Source: Strongyloides papillosus (Eukaryota > Nematoda > Chromadorea > Rhabditida > Strongyloididae). From it: DNA of 64,000 nt. Below are positions 36,701-47,283 of the stretch, in pieces (positions within the stretch are counted from its first letter, which is position 1; the number at the start of each line of letters is the position of its first letter). The stretch covers positions 434,001 to 498,000 of the forward strand of contig SRSI01000020.1 in the NCBI GenBank assembly GCA_005656395.1. The letters are read 5' to 3'. The translations under genes were made by a program, and so were the position numbers. The notes below the pieces were generated by a model that was given only the letters and a program-made list of their open reading frames with translations, was not told the DNA's origin and did not search any database.

Positions 36701-38825
36701 AGAACACATTCATGTCATGCTCATTTTTTAATGTAATAGTAGGTAAATTTATTGGGAAGTTATTGTTATAATATGTCGAATAGCCTTTCACTTCATCACT
36801 ATTTCTAAAATACTTCATATTTCTCATAATTATTCCACGGTATGAATAATGTTTTCTTTTATAAATCGATTCTAATGCGATATTATCGAAGTTATCGTAG
36901 TTTTCTTCAACATACTTGAACATAACTGATAAATTTTGGTCTAGTGATTTTTTTGATGCACCAGAAACTAATATAATACCACAACTGATTTTTGAATAAT
37001 TTTTTTTTGATGGAACATATTTTTTAAATAGTGCCATTGCATTGGTTCCTGCAATACCAAATGAACTGACTCCAGAAGTAGAGATAGTCTGATGAATATT
37101 CTCTCTTGGGAATTTAACTCCCTTACACTCTATTTCATTATTTAATTTTTTTAAATCAGGATGTTTAAATATTATATTATGTTTCATTTGAAGAATAACC
37201 TTCAGGACACTCATTAATCCACTTGCTGCTTCTGTATGTCCAAAGTTTGCTTTTATTGTTCCAACGTAACAATTGGACTCTTTTAAAATTGTATCAAGAG
37301 CTCTTATTTCAATTGGATCTCCTAATTTGGTTCCAGTTCCATGAGCTTCCCAATAATCAATTTTTTTTGAATTATTGTTATGTAGAACGCTTTTCAATAA
37401 CATTTTTTGACTTGATTCACTAGGTGTCGTCAATGAAAGTGATTTCCCAGTATGATTAATAGATACTGACAAAATTTCAACCTCACAATTTTCATTTAAT
37501 GGTTCAACAAGTACAGCAACAACTCCTTCACTTCTCCCATAACCATTGGCACGTTGATCAAAGCTATAACATTTCCCATCTGGTGATATCATCCTCCCTT
37601 TGATTCTCTTTTCCATACCACTTTCACTGATAATTAATGAAACACCAGCAACAATAGCTTTATCACAAGATTTATTTTTTAATGCGTTACAAGCCATTTC
37701 TAGTGCAACTAAACTACTACTACAAGCTGTGTCAACAACAATACTTGGTCCATTTGAATTAAAGAAATAATTTAATCTCCCTGAGACGACACTTGTTGTA
37801 ACACCTAACAATGATAAGGGATCTGTTGTAGTCATTAACTCAGAATATTCCGATCCCATATAACCAACAAAGAAACCAATATTCTCTTTTTTACCTATTA
37901 AGCCACCTTTCTCCAGACATTCATAACAAACCTCTAGAAGTAGTCTATGTTGTGGGTCCATTTTACAAGCTTCAGATTTTGAGATGTCAAAAAATTGAGC
38001 ATCGAATAAAGAGATATCTTCTTTCAAGTAATTTCCAGGATAATTTAGACGTCCATTAATAGAATTTGATGTTTTTCCTTCATATAAAAATTGATACATC
38101 TTATCCATGTTGTTGACGTCTTCAGGTAATTTAAAGGCATATGATGAAATACCAATTTTTACGTCTTGAATTTTTTCTTTATCTTTTTTAAAAATAGCAC
38201 TTTTGCCAATGATTACTGTTTGATTAGTTATTTTATTAATAATTTGAAAATCTCCATTACTAGTAAAATAACTTATATAGGAATTGTTTCCATTATCATT
38301 TTCAATGAACATTGAGTATTTTTTAAATTTTTTTATAAATATTGGTATGCATCTATCAGAATTATTTTGAATAAAGACAATAGCTTGAAATGTACCATCG
38401 AGAATTGTTGTAAGATCACTTCCTTTAAACACAACTTTTCCAATATCATTTTCATCATTATAAAAGATACTCTGTATAACTTGAAAATCACAGCCATAAT
38501 GGCATTTTCTTTCATCAAAAAATTCATAAATTTCTTTTTTATAAAATACTTTTGAATATGAATAGTTTGAAAAATTTATTGATTCAATATTTTCATAATT
38601 AATTTCATAAGAACATGCATCAGAACCATCAGACAATTTTCCAATTTTCATTTTCCCATCACTAGACCATGAAAATTCTTCATCAATTTTTATTTTTATT
38701 TTAAAAAAGACATTTGAAATATTATCATCAGGTGTTGATAATAATAGTGCAGCTGCTGGTACGATGTATTCATCATCTATGACATGATGGAACAAACATG
38801 AAGATTGCATAAATGATTCACTCAT
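23449..38825 (-). CDS. Hybrid polyketide synthase / non-ribosomal peptide synthetase
   Basis: One gene of 15.4 kb spans three long ORFs. The first junction is a clean 45-nt intron (33439-33395, GTAAGT...CTTTAG, phase 1). The second is a one-base frame change at a run of seven A (30734-30728 on the minus strand). With one base restored the total is a whole number of codons, about 5,110 aa. Domain order: DH, KS, ACP, KR, ACP, DH, disordered linker, KS, KR, ACP, KS, AT, KR, thiolation, condensation, adenylation, thiolation, thioesterase. Nemamide-type nematode PKS-1 and NRPS-1 are the nearest known systems and act in trans from two genes; here both chemistries are in one chain. A cytosolic secondary-metabolite assembly line is predicted. 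No N-terminal loading module is visible upstream. Confidence 0.9.
30728..30734 (-). other. Frame break in a seven-base A run within KS3
   Basis: On the minus strand, GAAAAAAATTTT separates two frames that together form one uninterrupted KS N-terminus (GKECFE... then NFIPYGG...). One extra A would join them. Assembly error, a true mutation, or ribosomal slippage are the possibilities. Confidence 0.8.
30735..33394 (-). other. PKS-NRPS part 2: KS-KR-ACP and start of third KS
   Basis: KS2 has DTACSSF, EIHGTGT and KYGHCEGASG, so the Cys-His-His triad is present. However, it starts abruptly at KIFLISCSCYYPSD and lacks the roughly 35 residues that usually carry the first strand and loop of the fold. 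No AT follows. KR2 has TGGNGGIA, then SSIAALYGSVGQSNYALAN with Ser, Tyr and Asn in place. ACP3 carries its serine in ELGFDSIML. The third KS begins with KIAIVGYSGTF and runs into the frame change after KECFEKRHDTKNKK. Confidence 0.85.
33440..38825 (-). other. PKS-NRPS part 1: DH-KS-ACP-KR-ACP-DH-linker
   Basis: Residues about 1-215 are a dehydratase fold with H14, P23 and D143 (DGTFQ). KS1 (221-605) has C368 in DTACSS, H495 in EAHGTGT and H530 in ANFGH, all intact. No acyltransferase follows; instead a linker ends in the post-AT signature SYPPYQFDKGKYWF near 764-776. ACP1 carries S821 (ELGLDSLSL). KR1 (1035-1265) has TGGSKGIG, Y1178 and N1182. ACP2 carries S1329 (ELGIDSLFL). DH2 (1375-1665) has H1391 and the YGFDYG motif but Glu1550 where the catalytic Asp is expected. 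Residues 1670-1796 are Ser/Lys-rich and look disordered. Confidence 0.87.
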
Positions 38826-39703
38826 AGTAAAATTAGAAATATTTATTTTGTGAAAAATATTATAAGATTTTTGTAATAACGATATTTATGAAACATATAA
38901 ACTTTATGAATAATTTTGGGAATTATAATTTTTGCCAATTTTAAACATAATTTCATTCTTTTATTAGTTTAATTTTTTAAATGTCTAGTGACAACATTCT
39001 AATTAAGGGATGTTTACAAGAATAACCATGGATAATAAGGTATACTTTTCTGTGGAATTATTTTCATTTTATAAAGATCGTATTACACTATTTTAAGGAG
39101 TGAATGCACACTTAAGGAACATGCAATTAAAACATCTTCAAATAGATCTGAATTCAGCACCACTTTTGATATAAATAACCCAGAAATTTTGAAGTTTTGA
39201 AGAATCTTTCATCTGTCTTAATGTTACTCTAAAATATTTTTCCTCAACAATTGAGTTTATAAAATATAATGATTTTTCCTGTGTCCCATCATTATTACGT
39301 AATAAAAAATATTAACTAAAATAAAAGTATGTCTTAAATTGTAGTAAATATTTGTGTTATCAACGAACAAAACACAGCCTATAAATTATTTTTTATTTTT
39401 CTTTTATATCTGTTTTATTTATATATTCTTAGAGTTATATAATTGCGACACGTAATATAAAAAGTAAGCCATTTTAATGTTTGTTTTGAAAATTAGAAAT
39501 TTGATTGATATATTTCTGTTGTTTACAAATTTTAGATACGTAAAAAATATATATATTACTATTTTATATGATGATTAATTGAAAGTTAAAAGATATAATA
39601 AAAAAAGTTAGTATGATTAAAATACTAAATAAAATATAATTTTATAAACGTTTGAAAAATAATTTTTAAAATAATATCCTATTCAGTGGATTGACTAAGT
39701 AAT
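38826..39703. other. Intergenic upstream of the PKS-NRPS
   Basis: No upstream exon, loading module or KS could be found on the minus strand here. AT-rich with no repeat noticed. Confidence 0.5.
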
Positions 39704-40051
39704 CTACTTTCCTTTTTTTTCAAGAATTAATGTTGGTGGTGCAACTCTGACATTTCCATCAATAACTACATGATTGGATTTTCCTTCGTAAGTTCCAAAG
39801 TCATTTTCTGTAACTGGAGAAATAGTAAGGACACCTTCGCTAGATAATTTAACATTCCCATGTGATCCTACCATTCCAACATGCAATATTTCTTTAAGCC
39901 CATTATTATTAATATGAACAGATTTTATATCATTTCCAAAGTCAAAATTAAATGTTTCACCTACGGTTGCTGAACCACGAGCCACTGATCCTTTGATAAT
40001 AACAAAGATAGCAACAAAAATTATAAGAAGAAATAAAATTTTTAAAGACAT
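39704..40051 (-). CDS. Small secreted single-domain Ig-like protein
   Basis: 115 aa, one exon. Residues 1-22 are strongly hydrophobic (LKILFLLIIFVAIFVII), a signal peptide or anchor. The remainder reads like one immunoglobulin-type domain: SATVGETFNF, a central strand region, then GVLTISPVTENDFGTYEG, which is the F-strand signature normally ending in Tyr-x-Cys. The cysteine is replaced by glycine, and no cysteine occurs anywhere in the protein, so the usual disulfide is absent. The C-terminus ends in a short basic tail (LEKKGK). Nematodes have many small secreted proteins of this kind; function unknown. Lies 880 bp upstream of the PKS-NRPS start, same strand. Confidence 0.7.
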   Translation of the reverse strand: MSLKILFLLIIFVAIFVIIKGSVARGSATVGETFNFDFGNDIKSVHINNNGLKEILHVGMVGSHGNVKLSSEGVLTISPVTENDFGTYEGKSNHVVIDGNVRVAPPTLILEKKGK

Positions 40052-40742
40052 GTCTGAGAAAAATTAATCTGCAAAATGATAGTATTTTTTGTTTAAGATA
40101 TTTTATATATTTTAGAAGTATAGGCGTTAATCTGTTGTCACTTTGCCTAAAGATATTTAGATTTATTAGTAACATTTATCGGTTATTTGTAATATAACAA
40201 CTTAAACAAACACTTTTTTTTAGGTATTATCATCGTTATGACTACCCAAAAAATTTTAAGAATTTGGCGATAGAAACAAATATAAACAAGTGGGTGAGTC
40301 ATCACTAATGATAATGTTTATTCTCCCAAGGACAACTAAAAACATTGAAGCACAAGAAAGAATATAAGAGGTGAAGAACTAACTAAATTTTTAACTTATA
40401 ATTATTATTTCATTTTGTACGTATCTTTCTTTTCTCTTAATAAACTGTTAATCTGTTTGTGTCTACTTTGCCCTGGTAGTCACAACGACATAACTATTGA
40501 CTAAAAATAAATTTATGTCATAGAAGAGGACTGTTGCAATGTAACAATTAATAATATCAAATTTTAAAATGTCAAAATGCCACTTATAATCAACCACTTT
40601 TACCTTTAAAATTTTTATGACTAGATCATATCTATAGGTATTAAAAATTTGAAAACAATGTTTTTTCTTGGTGTAATATGCTCTTATAACATAAAAGTAA
40701 ATTTAATGATAGTACTCTAAAAAAAAGTCACTATAAAAAGAT
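40052..40742. other. Intergenic, divergent promoters
   Basis: Separates the minus-strand Ig-like gene from the plus-strand kinase. No further element recognised. Confidence 0.5.
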
Positions 40743-41752
40743 ATGAATTATATAAATAATATCGATATACAGGATCTTCAATTTACAAATTTACGACTTG
40801 GAAATGGTTTGTATAATATTCTAATTTGATTTAATATTTTCATAGGTTCATATGGATCAGTTCAATTGGTCTATAGTATTAAAAATAAGAAAGAATTGTA
40901 TGCTTATAAAAGATTTAAATTATTTAATTATAATGTATTTAAAAATGAATTTAAAATCATGAATCATTTATATGGTCATCCAAATATAATTGGTCTTTTA
41001 GGTGTTTATCATGGAGAAACTAAAGATTTTGGAATGATATTAGAATTTGCGAATGGTGGTAATTTATTAAAAAAGATCAGTAAGTTAAAAAAACGTTTTC
41101 AAAATAAAAACTTTTAGCTCCCAATATTGGTATGCCTGTTTTGAATGCATGGAGGTTTTTTATTAATTTACTTAGTGCAGTTAGTTATATTCATAGTAAA
41201 GGTATTGCCCATAGAGATATAAAACCAGAGAATTTACTAGTATGTAATAATAACGTTTTGAAGTTAGCCGATTTTGGATGTTCTGCTTATTTTATAATTA
41301 ATGGAAAGAGACGAAAATTCATGGATATCGTTGGATCACCAGCATATATGCCTCTCGAAGTTTATTATCCACCATACGAAGGTGAACCAAATGACATTTG
41401 GCAGTGTGGAATAGTTTTATTTGCAATGCTAACAGGAAAATTACCGTGGAAGAAGGCGTCTACATTGGATGATAATTTTGCTAGATATATTATGGGAAAA
41501 ATGTTCAAGTTAGACATTTGTACGGGTAGTATAGGCCTTGATGCTTTATCACTTATATCAGAAATATTGTGTATTATTCCTGAAAAAAGGACGACATTAA
41601 GAGATATTGCTGAACATCGTTTTATTAAGAATCATCCACAAAGAAATTGTAACAATGATTGTATTTCTAAATGGTATCAAAATTTTTTTATTACTAGAAA
41701 TCTAAATATTTTGTCATTGACAGGACCCGCAAAATTTTCTTCAGAAGAATGA
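40743..41752 (+). CDS. CHK1-like serine/threonine kinase
   Basis: Three exons: 40743-40806, 40846-41079 and 41118-41752, with introns of 39 and 38 nt. The spliced product is 310 aa. Splicing restores the glycine loop LGNGSYGSV and the ATP lysine in YAYKRF. Exon 3 carries HRDIKPENLL, DFG, and a SPAYMPLEV activation segment. The lobe after it (DIWQCGIVLFAMLTGKLPW) and the tail SLTGPAKFSSEE are most like CHK1, a DNA-damage checkpoint kinase. The C-terminal regulatory KA1 region of CHK1 is absent, so this is a short, divergent paralogue with all catalytic residues. It may be one of the germline-expanded kinases common in nematodes. Confidence 0.82.
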
Positions 41753-41909
41753 AGATGATTGTATATTTGAAGTGATTTTCACTTTATTGTTATATTGTAT
41801 TTTTTACTAAGAATTTCTAAATATTAATTATAAATTTATTATTTCAAAAGATATTATATTTGTTTGAATAATTTTATTTAAAATAAGTTTCTTGAGATAT
41901 ACGAACAAT

Positions 41910-42165
41910 TGTGGGGCAAGCAAAAATCCAAGATCTACCTTCTATATGCCTAAACAATACCCTTAGATGACTTATTAGCACATGCAAAATATCAGCTTCA
42001 TAAATCTACTCTTTATGGCTTCTGAAAATTTTCGAACATCATTGCGTATTTCAGAAATTACTTTATGAAATTATAATAATGTATATATCATTCTTCACCA
42101 TTTTTTGAGTACTTTTTAGGCACTAAGATAAATTTTAATAAATCTTTTTTCCAAGTATACTTATT
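41910..42165 (-). repeat. Dispersed repeat, copy C (inverted, truncated)
   Basis: Reverse complement of the elements at 47500 and 57500. Shared blocks include the CAAGCAAAAATC end, TAAACAATACCC and ATATATCATTC. The part matching the opposite end of the full copies is missing. Confidence 0.8.
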
Positions 42166-42175
42166 CTTAGACTAC

Positions 42176-42297
42176 TTGAAAGATATGCTGGAGCTATTAT
42201 TGCTAATGATATTACTCATTAACTTTTTCAAGATTATTTAATAACTTGTATGAATGATTATATTAAAGAATCAGATGGCCATAGTTTTTCATAATAT
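42176..42297 (+). pseudogene. Coding relic upstream of the inserted element
   Basis: One frame reads ERYAGAIIANDITH, stop, LFQDYLITCMNDYIKESDGH, stop. It looks like a decayed exon. It may belong to the membrane-protein relic found after the inserted element, but the link is inference. Confidence 0.3.
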
Positions 42298-42317
42298 AAC
42301 GTTTAATGGCTGAACTT

Positions 42318-43212
42318 TAGAATAGTGGACGCATTTTATATATCGTTAAATAAGCTATTTTTTGGGCGGTAAAATATATTTTTTTGATGAATATGCATAA
42401 AAATGCATATTTAAGTACATTTTGTAGCTTTTGAAGCAAAAGAAAATTTTTTTGCTACATTGGAATTTTTGAATCAATGGCTCAATTTTAGAGTTGGTGA
42501 CACCTCTTAATTTTTAACCATTTTTTGCCCCTATATGCAATTTTCTAGCTAAACATGCTTTTTTGCAGTAAGTTATTGTATTACTACGATTTTTGAACTT
42601 TTTTTCCAAAATACCTTAATATATTAACAAAGATACTAAAATTTATTCTAGTTTTAATTACCAATTTCTTATGATTTTTTCAAAGAAAGGTTTCAATCAT
42701 TTTTTGATAAAGCTAAAGCATTGCATTCTTATTATTGGGTATTGCTGTCATTAGACACACCGTGTAGGAATTAGATACAAAAATTCTGTGAAATTAATTC
42801 ATTAACACAATTTCTTAAGTTTAATAATTAACCAAAAGTTATCTAGCGGATCTTTAGTTTTTAAAAAATGTATTGACACCGCTTCCATTTATTTTTCTGA
42901 GCAAAAAAAAGTCAATTTTAAAAGTTCTTTTTTCAGTTTAAAAAAATGAATTCGAAAGTATTTTTAAAATTTTTAAGGAATAATTTATTTTTCATTCAAA
43001 TATATTTTTCTTATATAAAAACTCATTTTTACAATATTTAATGCTTTAAAGAGTTAAACAAAAAAGGTGTCACCAACTTTAAAAAATCTAATTTTTTTAT
43101 ATATGCTAAATTTAGTAAAAACATCATTAGCTATTATACACACTTATAAATATGCATATTAAGTAAATTAATTTCAATTAAAATTCAAAATATTAATGCG
43201 TCCACTATTCTA
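42318..43212. mobile_element. TA-flanked element with 21-bp terminal inverted repeats
   Basis: The 21 bases at 42315-42335 are the exact reverse complement of 43195-43215. Each contains TA at the outer edge (42318-42319 and 43211-43212), consistent with a Tc1/mariner-type TA target duplication. A second inverted pair (AGTTGGTGACACCT at 42492-42505, AGGTGTCACCAACT at 43065-43078) lies inside, so the roughly 895-bp element could fold back on itself. No transposase ORF is present, so it is a non-autonomous (MITE-like) copy. Confidence 0.82.
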
Positions 43213-43374
43213 AAGGAGATCCCGTTTAATTGTTATGTAGTAATTTTAATCTTAAGATATTGATAATTGCTAACGAAAAAAGTTTGTGTTTTGTTTATTA
43301 TTACTATGTCTTATTTTGTTATTTTATTTTCTACATTAGTTTTTAACAATAACTGAATATTATGCTAAAATTTA

Positions 43375-43708
43375 GGAACCATCACCAATTATAATAGTTT
43401 TTGTGGTTATTGTTGTATCTCCTATCATAGCAGCCATTGTGATTGCAGTTATAATAAATGTAAAAAGAAGAAAGAAGGATTAGACGAATCTTGAAGAGAA
43501 TGCATTCTCTAGAGCACAATGAGGATTATCGAGTTAATATTTCTTTTCAAGCACAAAATAATCATCCGCTCATGCACCAAAATCTGGAACAAGTACAAAT
43601 GTTCGTAAACCTCTAAGAACATTTCAATTACTTGACGGATCTTTAAATGTTTCCACACCAATGGAAAACAAAAATATAATGGATAGAGTTTCTACTAATA
43701 CTTTATAA
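43375..43708 (+). pseudogene. Relic of a single-pass membrane protein (last exons)
   Basis: After a TTTAG acceptor, one frame reads EPSPIIIVFVVIVVSPIIAA and continues as a hydrophobic helix followed by the stop-transfer KRRKKD. The same frame then continues through four stop codons as an apparent cytoplasmic tail (RKPLRTFQLLDGSLNVSTP... to ...DRVSTNTL and a final stop). The uniform frame shows it was once coding. The family is not recognised; the element at 42318-43212 may have split it. Confidence 0.5.
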
Positions 43709-43937
43709 TTAAAAGTAGTTGCGTTATAAAAATATTGTCAATAGATAAATTTAAACTAGTATAACATAATATCTGTCGATTTATCGTACAATGTTTTTAA
43801 TTTTTAATTATAGCAATAAAATATGGATATTAATTTTATTTTAGTTTTAAAAATAGTATAAAAATGGGAAGATAATATTGATAAATTAGTATTAAATTAC
43901 AAAAGATATTAGATATACATATACAAATTTTATTCTA

Positions 43938-44990
43938 TTAAAGTAACTGAATATAGAGCTTTTCAGAATCTCTGCTATAGAATATAGAATTTTCATGTTT
44001 GAAACCACATATCGAACATTTCATAGAAGACTTTATCGAATATTCATCATCATTATTTTTTTCAACTAAATTATTGTTAAATTTTATTTTATCAAAAAGT
44101 TTTCTATAAAACTTTTTTCTTAAAACACCAACTTTATAAACGTCAGGGAAAATTAATGTAAATCGTTTACAACCACATGTATTCTCAAGATTAAAAAATC
44201 CAAGTTTAATTAGATGATTCGTTATTTGAATATAAAGTGGTTTACGAGCATCAGTAGGAACATCCTCGTATTTTAACATAAGATTCCCAGTAAGAAGATC
44301 TATTGCAATTTTCTTCCCAACTGAATGTAGCCCATTTCTTCCTAGAATTCCCAATTTTCTAAGAGATTCCTTTATAGGAAGATTACCATCATAAAGTTTT
44401 CCAAACTTTCTACTTTTCTCAATTTCAATAGAAAGATAGCTACAGTGGAATCTTCTGTTTGGTAATCTAGCGGAAAAATTATGTGCAGAAAAGTTTTCGA
44501 TAAAGTCATTTTAATAATCTACCGTTATAGATTCAATATTCGAGAGATTACAAAGATAAAGCTGACAAATTTCCGTTAAATCTATATTTTTTAGAAACTT
44601 TTCACATTCATCATCGTTACAAAATTCAACCTAAAAATAAATTTTTTTGTTATATTATTTCTCTAAATTAAAAACGGAATTTCAAATTTTAAAGGTCCAT
44701 ATCACCATGGATCTTCAGTATCCATTAAATGATAAGAACCGCTGGATATTTTAGCTTCATCATAATAAAATGACATAAAATATACTTTTAGTCTATCCAA
44801 AGATTTAATGTTTTTTTCGTGAAGAGGCAGAAATCTCTACAGACAAATTTAAGATTTTTCAAACTCTTCCAATCTAATTCTTTAAAAATCTGGAGCTTGA
44901 AATCATCTGGTAGAGATACGAAATCAACTGGAATTTTATCAATTGTATGTTTGTAGAATAAAATAGACAAACACTAATACGTTTTCTTAA
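43938..44990 (-). pseudogene. F-box protein pseudogene
   Basis: The 5' part (44970-44791) encodes an F-box: SLPDDFKLQIFKELDW followed by SLKNLKFVCRDF. After it the frame shifts, passes stops, and resumes beyond an intron-like TTTTTAG as VEFCNDDECEKFL. That frame meets an in-frame TAA at about 44511-44513 and then stays open to 43938 (FSARLPNRRFHCSYLS... to ...DSEKLYIQLL). The gene was a nematode F-box protein, a family of SCF ubiquitin-ligase adaptors that turns over quickly. With one frameshift and at least two stops it is unlikely to be functional, though sequencing errors could explain one of them. Confidence 0.7.
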
Positions 44991-46270
44991 ATTTATCGCA
45001 TGCAATTAAAAAAGACTACAACAAAAGAAATAATTAAAAGATTTCAAAATAAAATTGTTACGAGAAACAGAAAAAAGTTTATTGGAATCACTCTAATACC
45101 ATTCACTCTCTTTTAGATGTTGTCAAACCAACAAAACAACGACACCTTGAATATTTTCCCAACAGAGATTTTTAGAAAAATAAAGTTGGAGATTAACCAG
45201 AATTATTATTAATTAGAATTTTGACTATTCTTTTAGTGCCATTTGAACCTATAGTTGAAAGATTTTCAACATTTGCATAGGTATTGTAGTTACCCTCACC
45301 ATGAACGGATAAAATTTAGTTTATTTTCATCGTCCTCTATTATTTTATAAAGATTAGGATTTTTGGTTAATTTTTAGAATGTGAGCTCTAATGAAACCTT
45401 CTTTATCGTCTCTATTTTACAACACCAACGTTTGTTTTGCTCAATAAGGCATCATTTTATATAACTATGTTGTATGGACATTCATGGTTTTAGTTGACGT
45501 GGAAGTAAAAAAGATTTGTTAAATAGATAAAGTAATTTATAGTATTGTATCTTTCATCAACAGAACGATAGTAAACATCGTGGTATCTTAATTTCTTAAC
45601 ACTATAGACAGACGAGTAGACACTTGAAGCATCCTTGCTATAAATGTCATATGAAGGTTCAATCTTAATGTTTATAGTTTTACTACTTCGTGAGATAGAT
45701 AATTCTTTTAAATTTACATCATTTTTTTTGTCTTAACGGTTGCTGTATGTGACCTGTTTTCAATTAAATCTCTTTAGAAGTAGAAGTATTGCTTAAAGAA
45801 CCACTTTTTTATGTAGCGAATCTTCTTTTGATTGTTGTGGTAGAAGATGTGGATCAGTTACAACGGCTAAATTTTAGTTTTGAGGCCTCCACTTTAAATA
45901 GTCAAATGAAGTATTCAGTTCACTAAAATAGGTACTTTTGCAATGTATAATGATGAATAATCGTATTCAGAAGCAGTTTGTAGCATTTGAGGAATCTTTC
46001 TTTGCAACATTCATTTTCTTTAATTTTGGACAACAGTTTTATTTAATTAAGTTGTAGTAACTAAATAAGGAACGAATTCACGGAAAAAAGTTTTTTCATA
46101 ATCAATTGATACAGTTGAACCATATATTAACGTAAAAATATAAATCAATTTTTTATGCTCAACCAAAGGAAAATCAATAATTGTTGGTTGTATTAAAAAC
46201 TACAGATGGGGCAATTTTTTAACTTAAAAGAAAATTTATTAATTTGCCGAAGTGTTCGAATATTTTATTA
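44991..46270 (-). pseudogene. Heavily decayed, unidentified coding relics
   Basis: On the minus strand several stretches are clearly ex-coding. FPLVEHKKLIYIFTLIYGST and YEKTFFREFVPYLVTTT lie near 46040-46160, and VVTDPHLLPQQSKEDSLHKK near 45850. Around 45500-45720 are IKIEPSYDIYSKDASSVYSS and KKLRYHDVYYRSVDERYN, and LSVHGEGNYNTYANVENLST lies near 45220-45320. They are separated by stops and frame changes. I do not recognise the parent. On the plus strand 45117-45206 opens with an F-box-like NIFPTEIFRKIKLEI and then stops. Confidence 0.4.
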
Positions 46271-46395
46271 GATACAATAAATACATCAAATACATACAAA
46301 CAATAAATACATTAAATAGATATATACAATAAATACATTAAATATATATACAATAAATACATTAAATACATATACATAAAAACATTAAAAAGTAT
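46271..46395. repeat. Minisatellite, about 25-bp unit
   Basis: At least four imperfect tandem copies of ACAATAAATACATTAAATA plus 5-7 bases. It borders the 3' end of the next gene. Confidence 0.85.
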
Positions 46396-46929
46396 AGAAA
46401 AAATACAAATTAGACCCATAAAAATAAGGGGTCCTTATAATAAAACTGCTCCCTTCATACACTTCATCTACTTTCACCATTTTAATACACTCACAGAACT
46501 TTCTATAATAAAAGAAAGAAAAATTACCTTAAAAAAATCCTAAAAACTTACAAAGAGATAAGGATTTTTATTGTTAATGTATCTTCCAACAGAAGAGCGA
46601 CAGAACCAATTGGGGAGTTCATGTCGTGGAAGAATGTTCTGAATGGGTTGTATTCCAAGTTCGGATGGCGAACAAATACTAGAAAAAAATATAAATTTAT
46701 AATATGACAAATTACCTTGGAAATCATCATCACCCACATTTCCTAAGTTGTACTCTTCCATAGCACTTTTGCATAAATCCTTGACCAAAGTCCTCGGATT
46801 ACGTGTTATGGTTTTTTCAATTTCCAACTTTGATAATTGTGGATCGTTCGCATCCATTAAACCGAGAATCGGTTTCAAAATTACTTTAATGGCAATTCCA
46901 TCTGCCATAGTTGAGTTATTTGGTGACAT
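46385..46929 (-). CDS. Small three-exon protein, unrecognised
   Basis: Exons 46929-46716, 46678-46552 and 46502-46385; introns of 37 and 49 nt with good GT/TAG borders. The product is 152 aa. A 43-nt 5'-UTR intron (46976-46934, ending TTTTTCAG) probably precedes the ATG. Residues 1-75 read like a beta-alpha-beta unit (IAIKVILKPI ... LVKDLCKSAMEEYNL ... FQVFVRHP), and 90-114 end in VALLLEDTLTIKILISL, so a ubiquitin-like fold is possible but unproven. If the second intron is retained, translation stops at 46548 after 114 aa. No signal peptide. The consistent splice structure argues for a real gene in an otherwise decayed region. Confidence 0.55.
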
Positions 46930-47283
46930 AGTCCTGAAAAAGACATACAATGAACAGAAAACGATTACAAACCCACCTTCTGTTAACTAGTCTAATAATG
47001 ATTAAGGTAACTTAATTTTACCTTTATATATGTATGTGTGTTTGAATTTTGTTACCTAGTAGAGAGTTCGAGAAAATTCTAGAAAAGGTACAGAAATCCT
47101 TTGTAATCAAATTTGATTGTCTCAAAACTATATGGGAACATTAGTATGATATTGATGTATTTTCATAGTAGAGATCACCGTTTTTCACATGATTTAAGTT
47201 AAACAATAAATTTTAAGATATATGACTTCAAGGAAGGTATCACTTTTTTGGAAATCGAGAAAATTTCTTAAATAATCTACATG

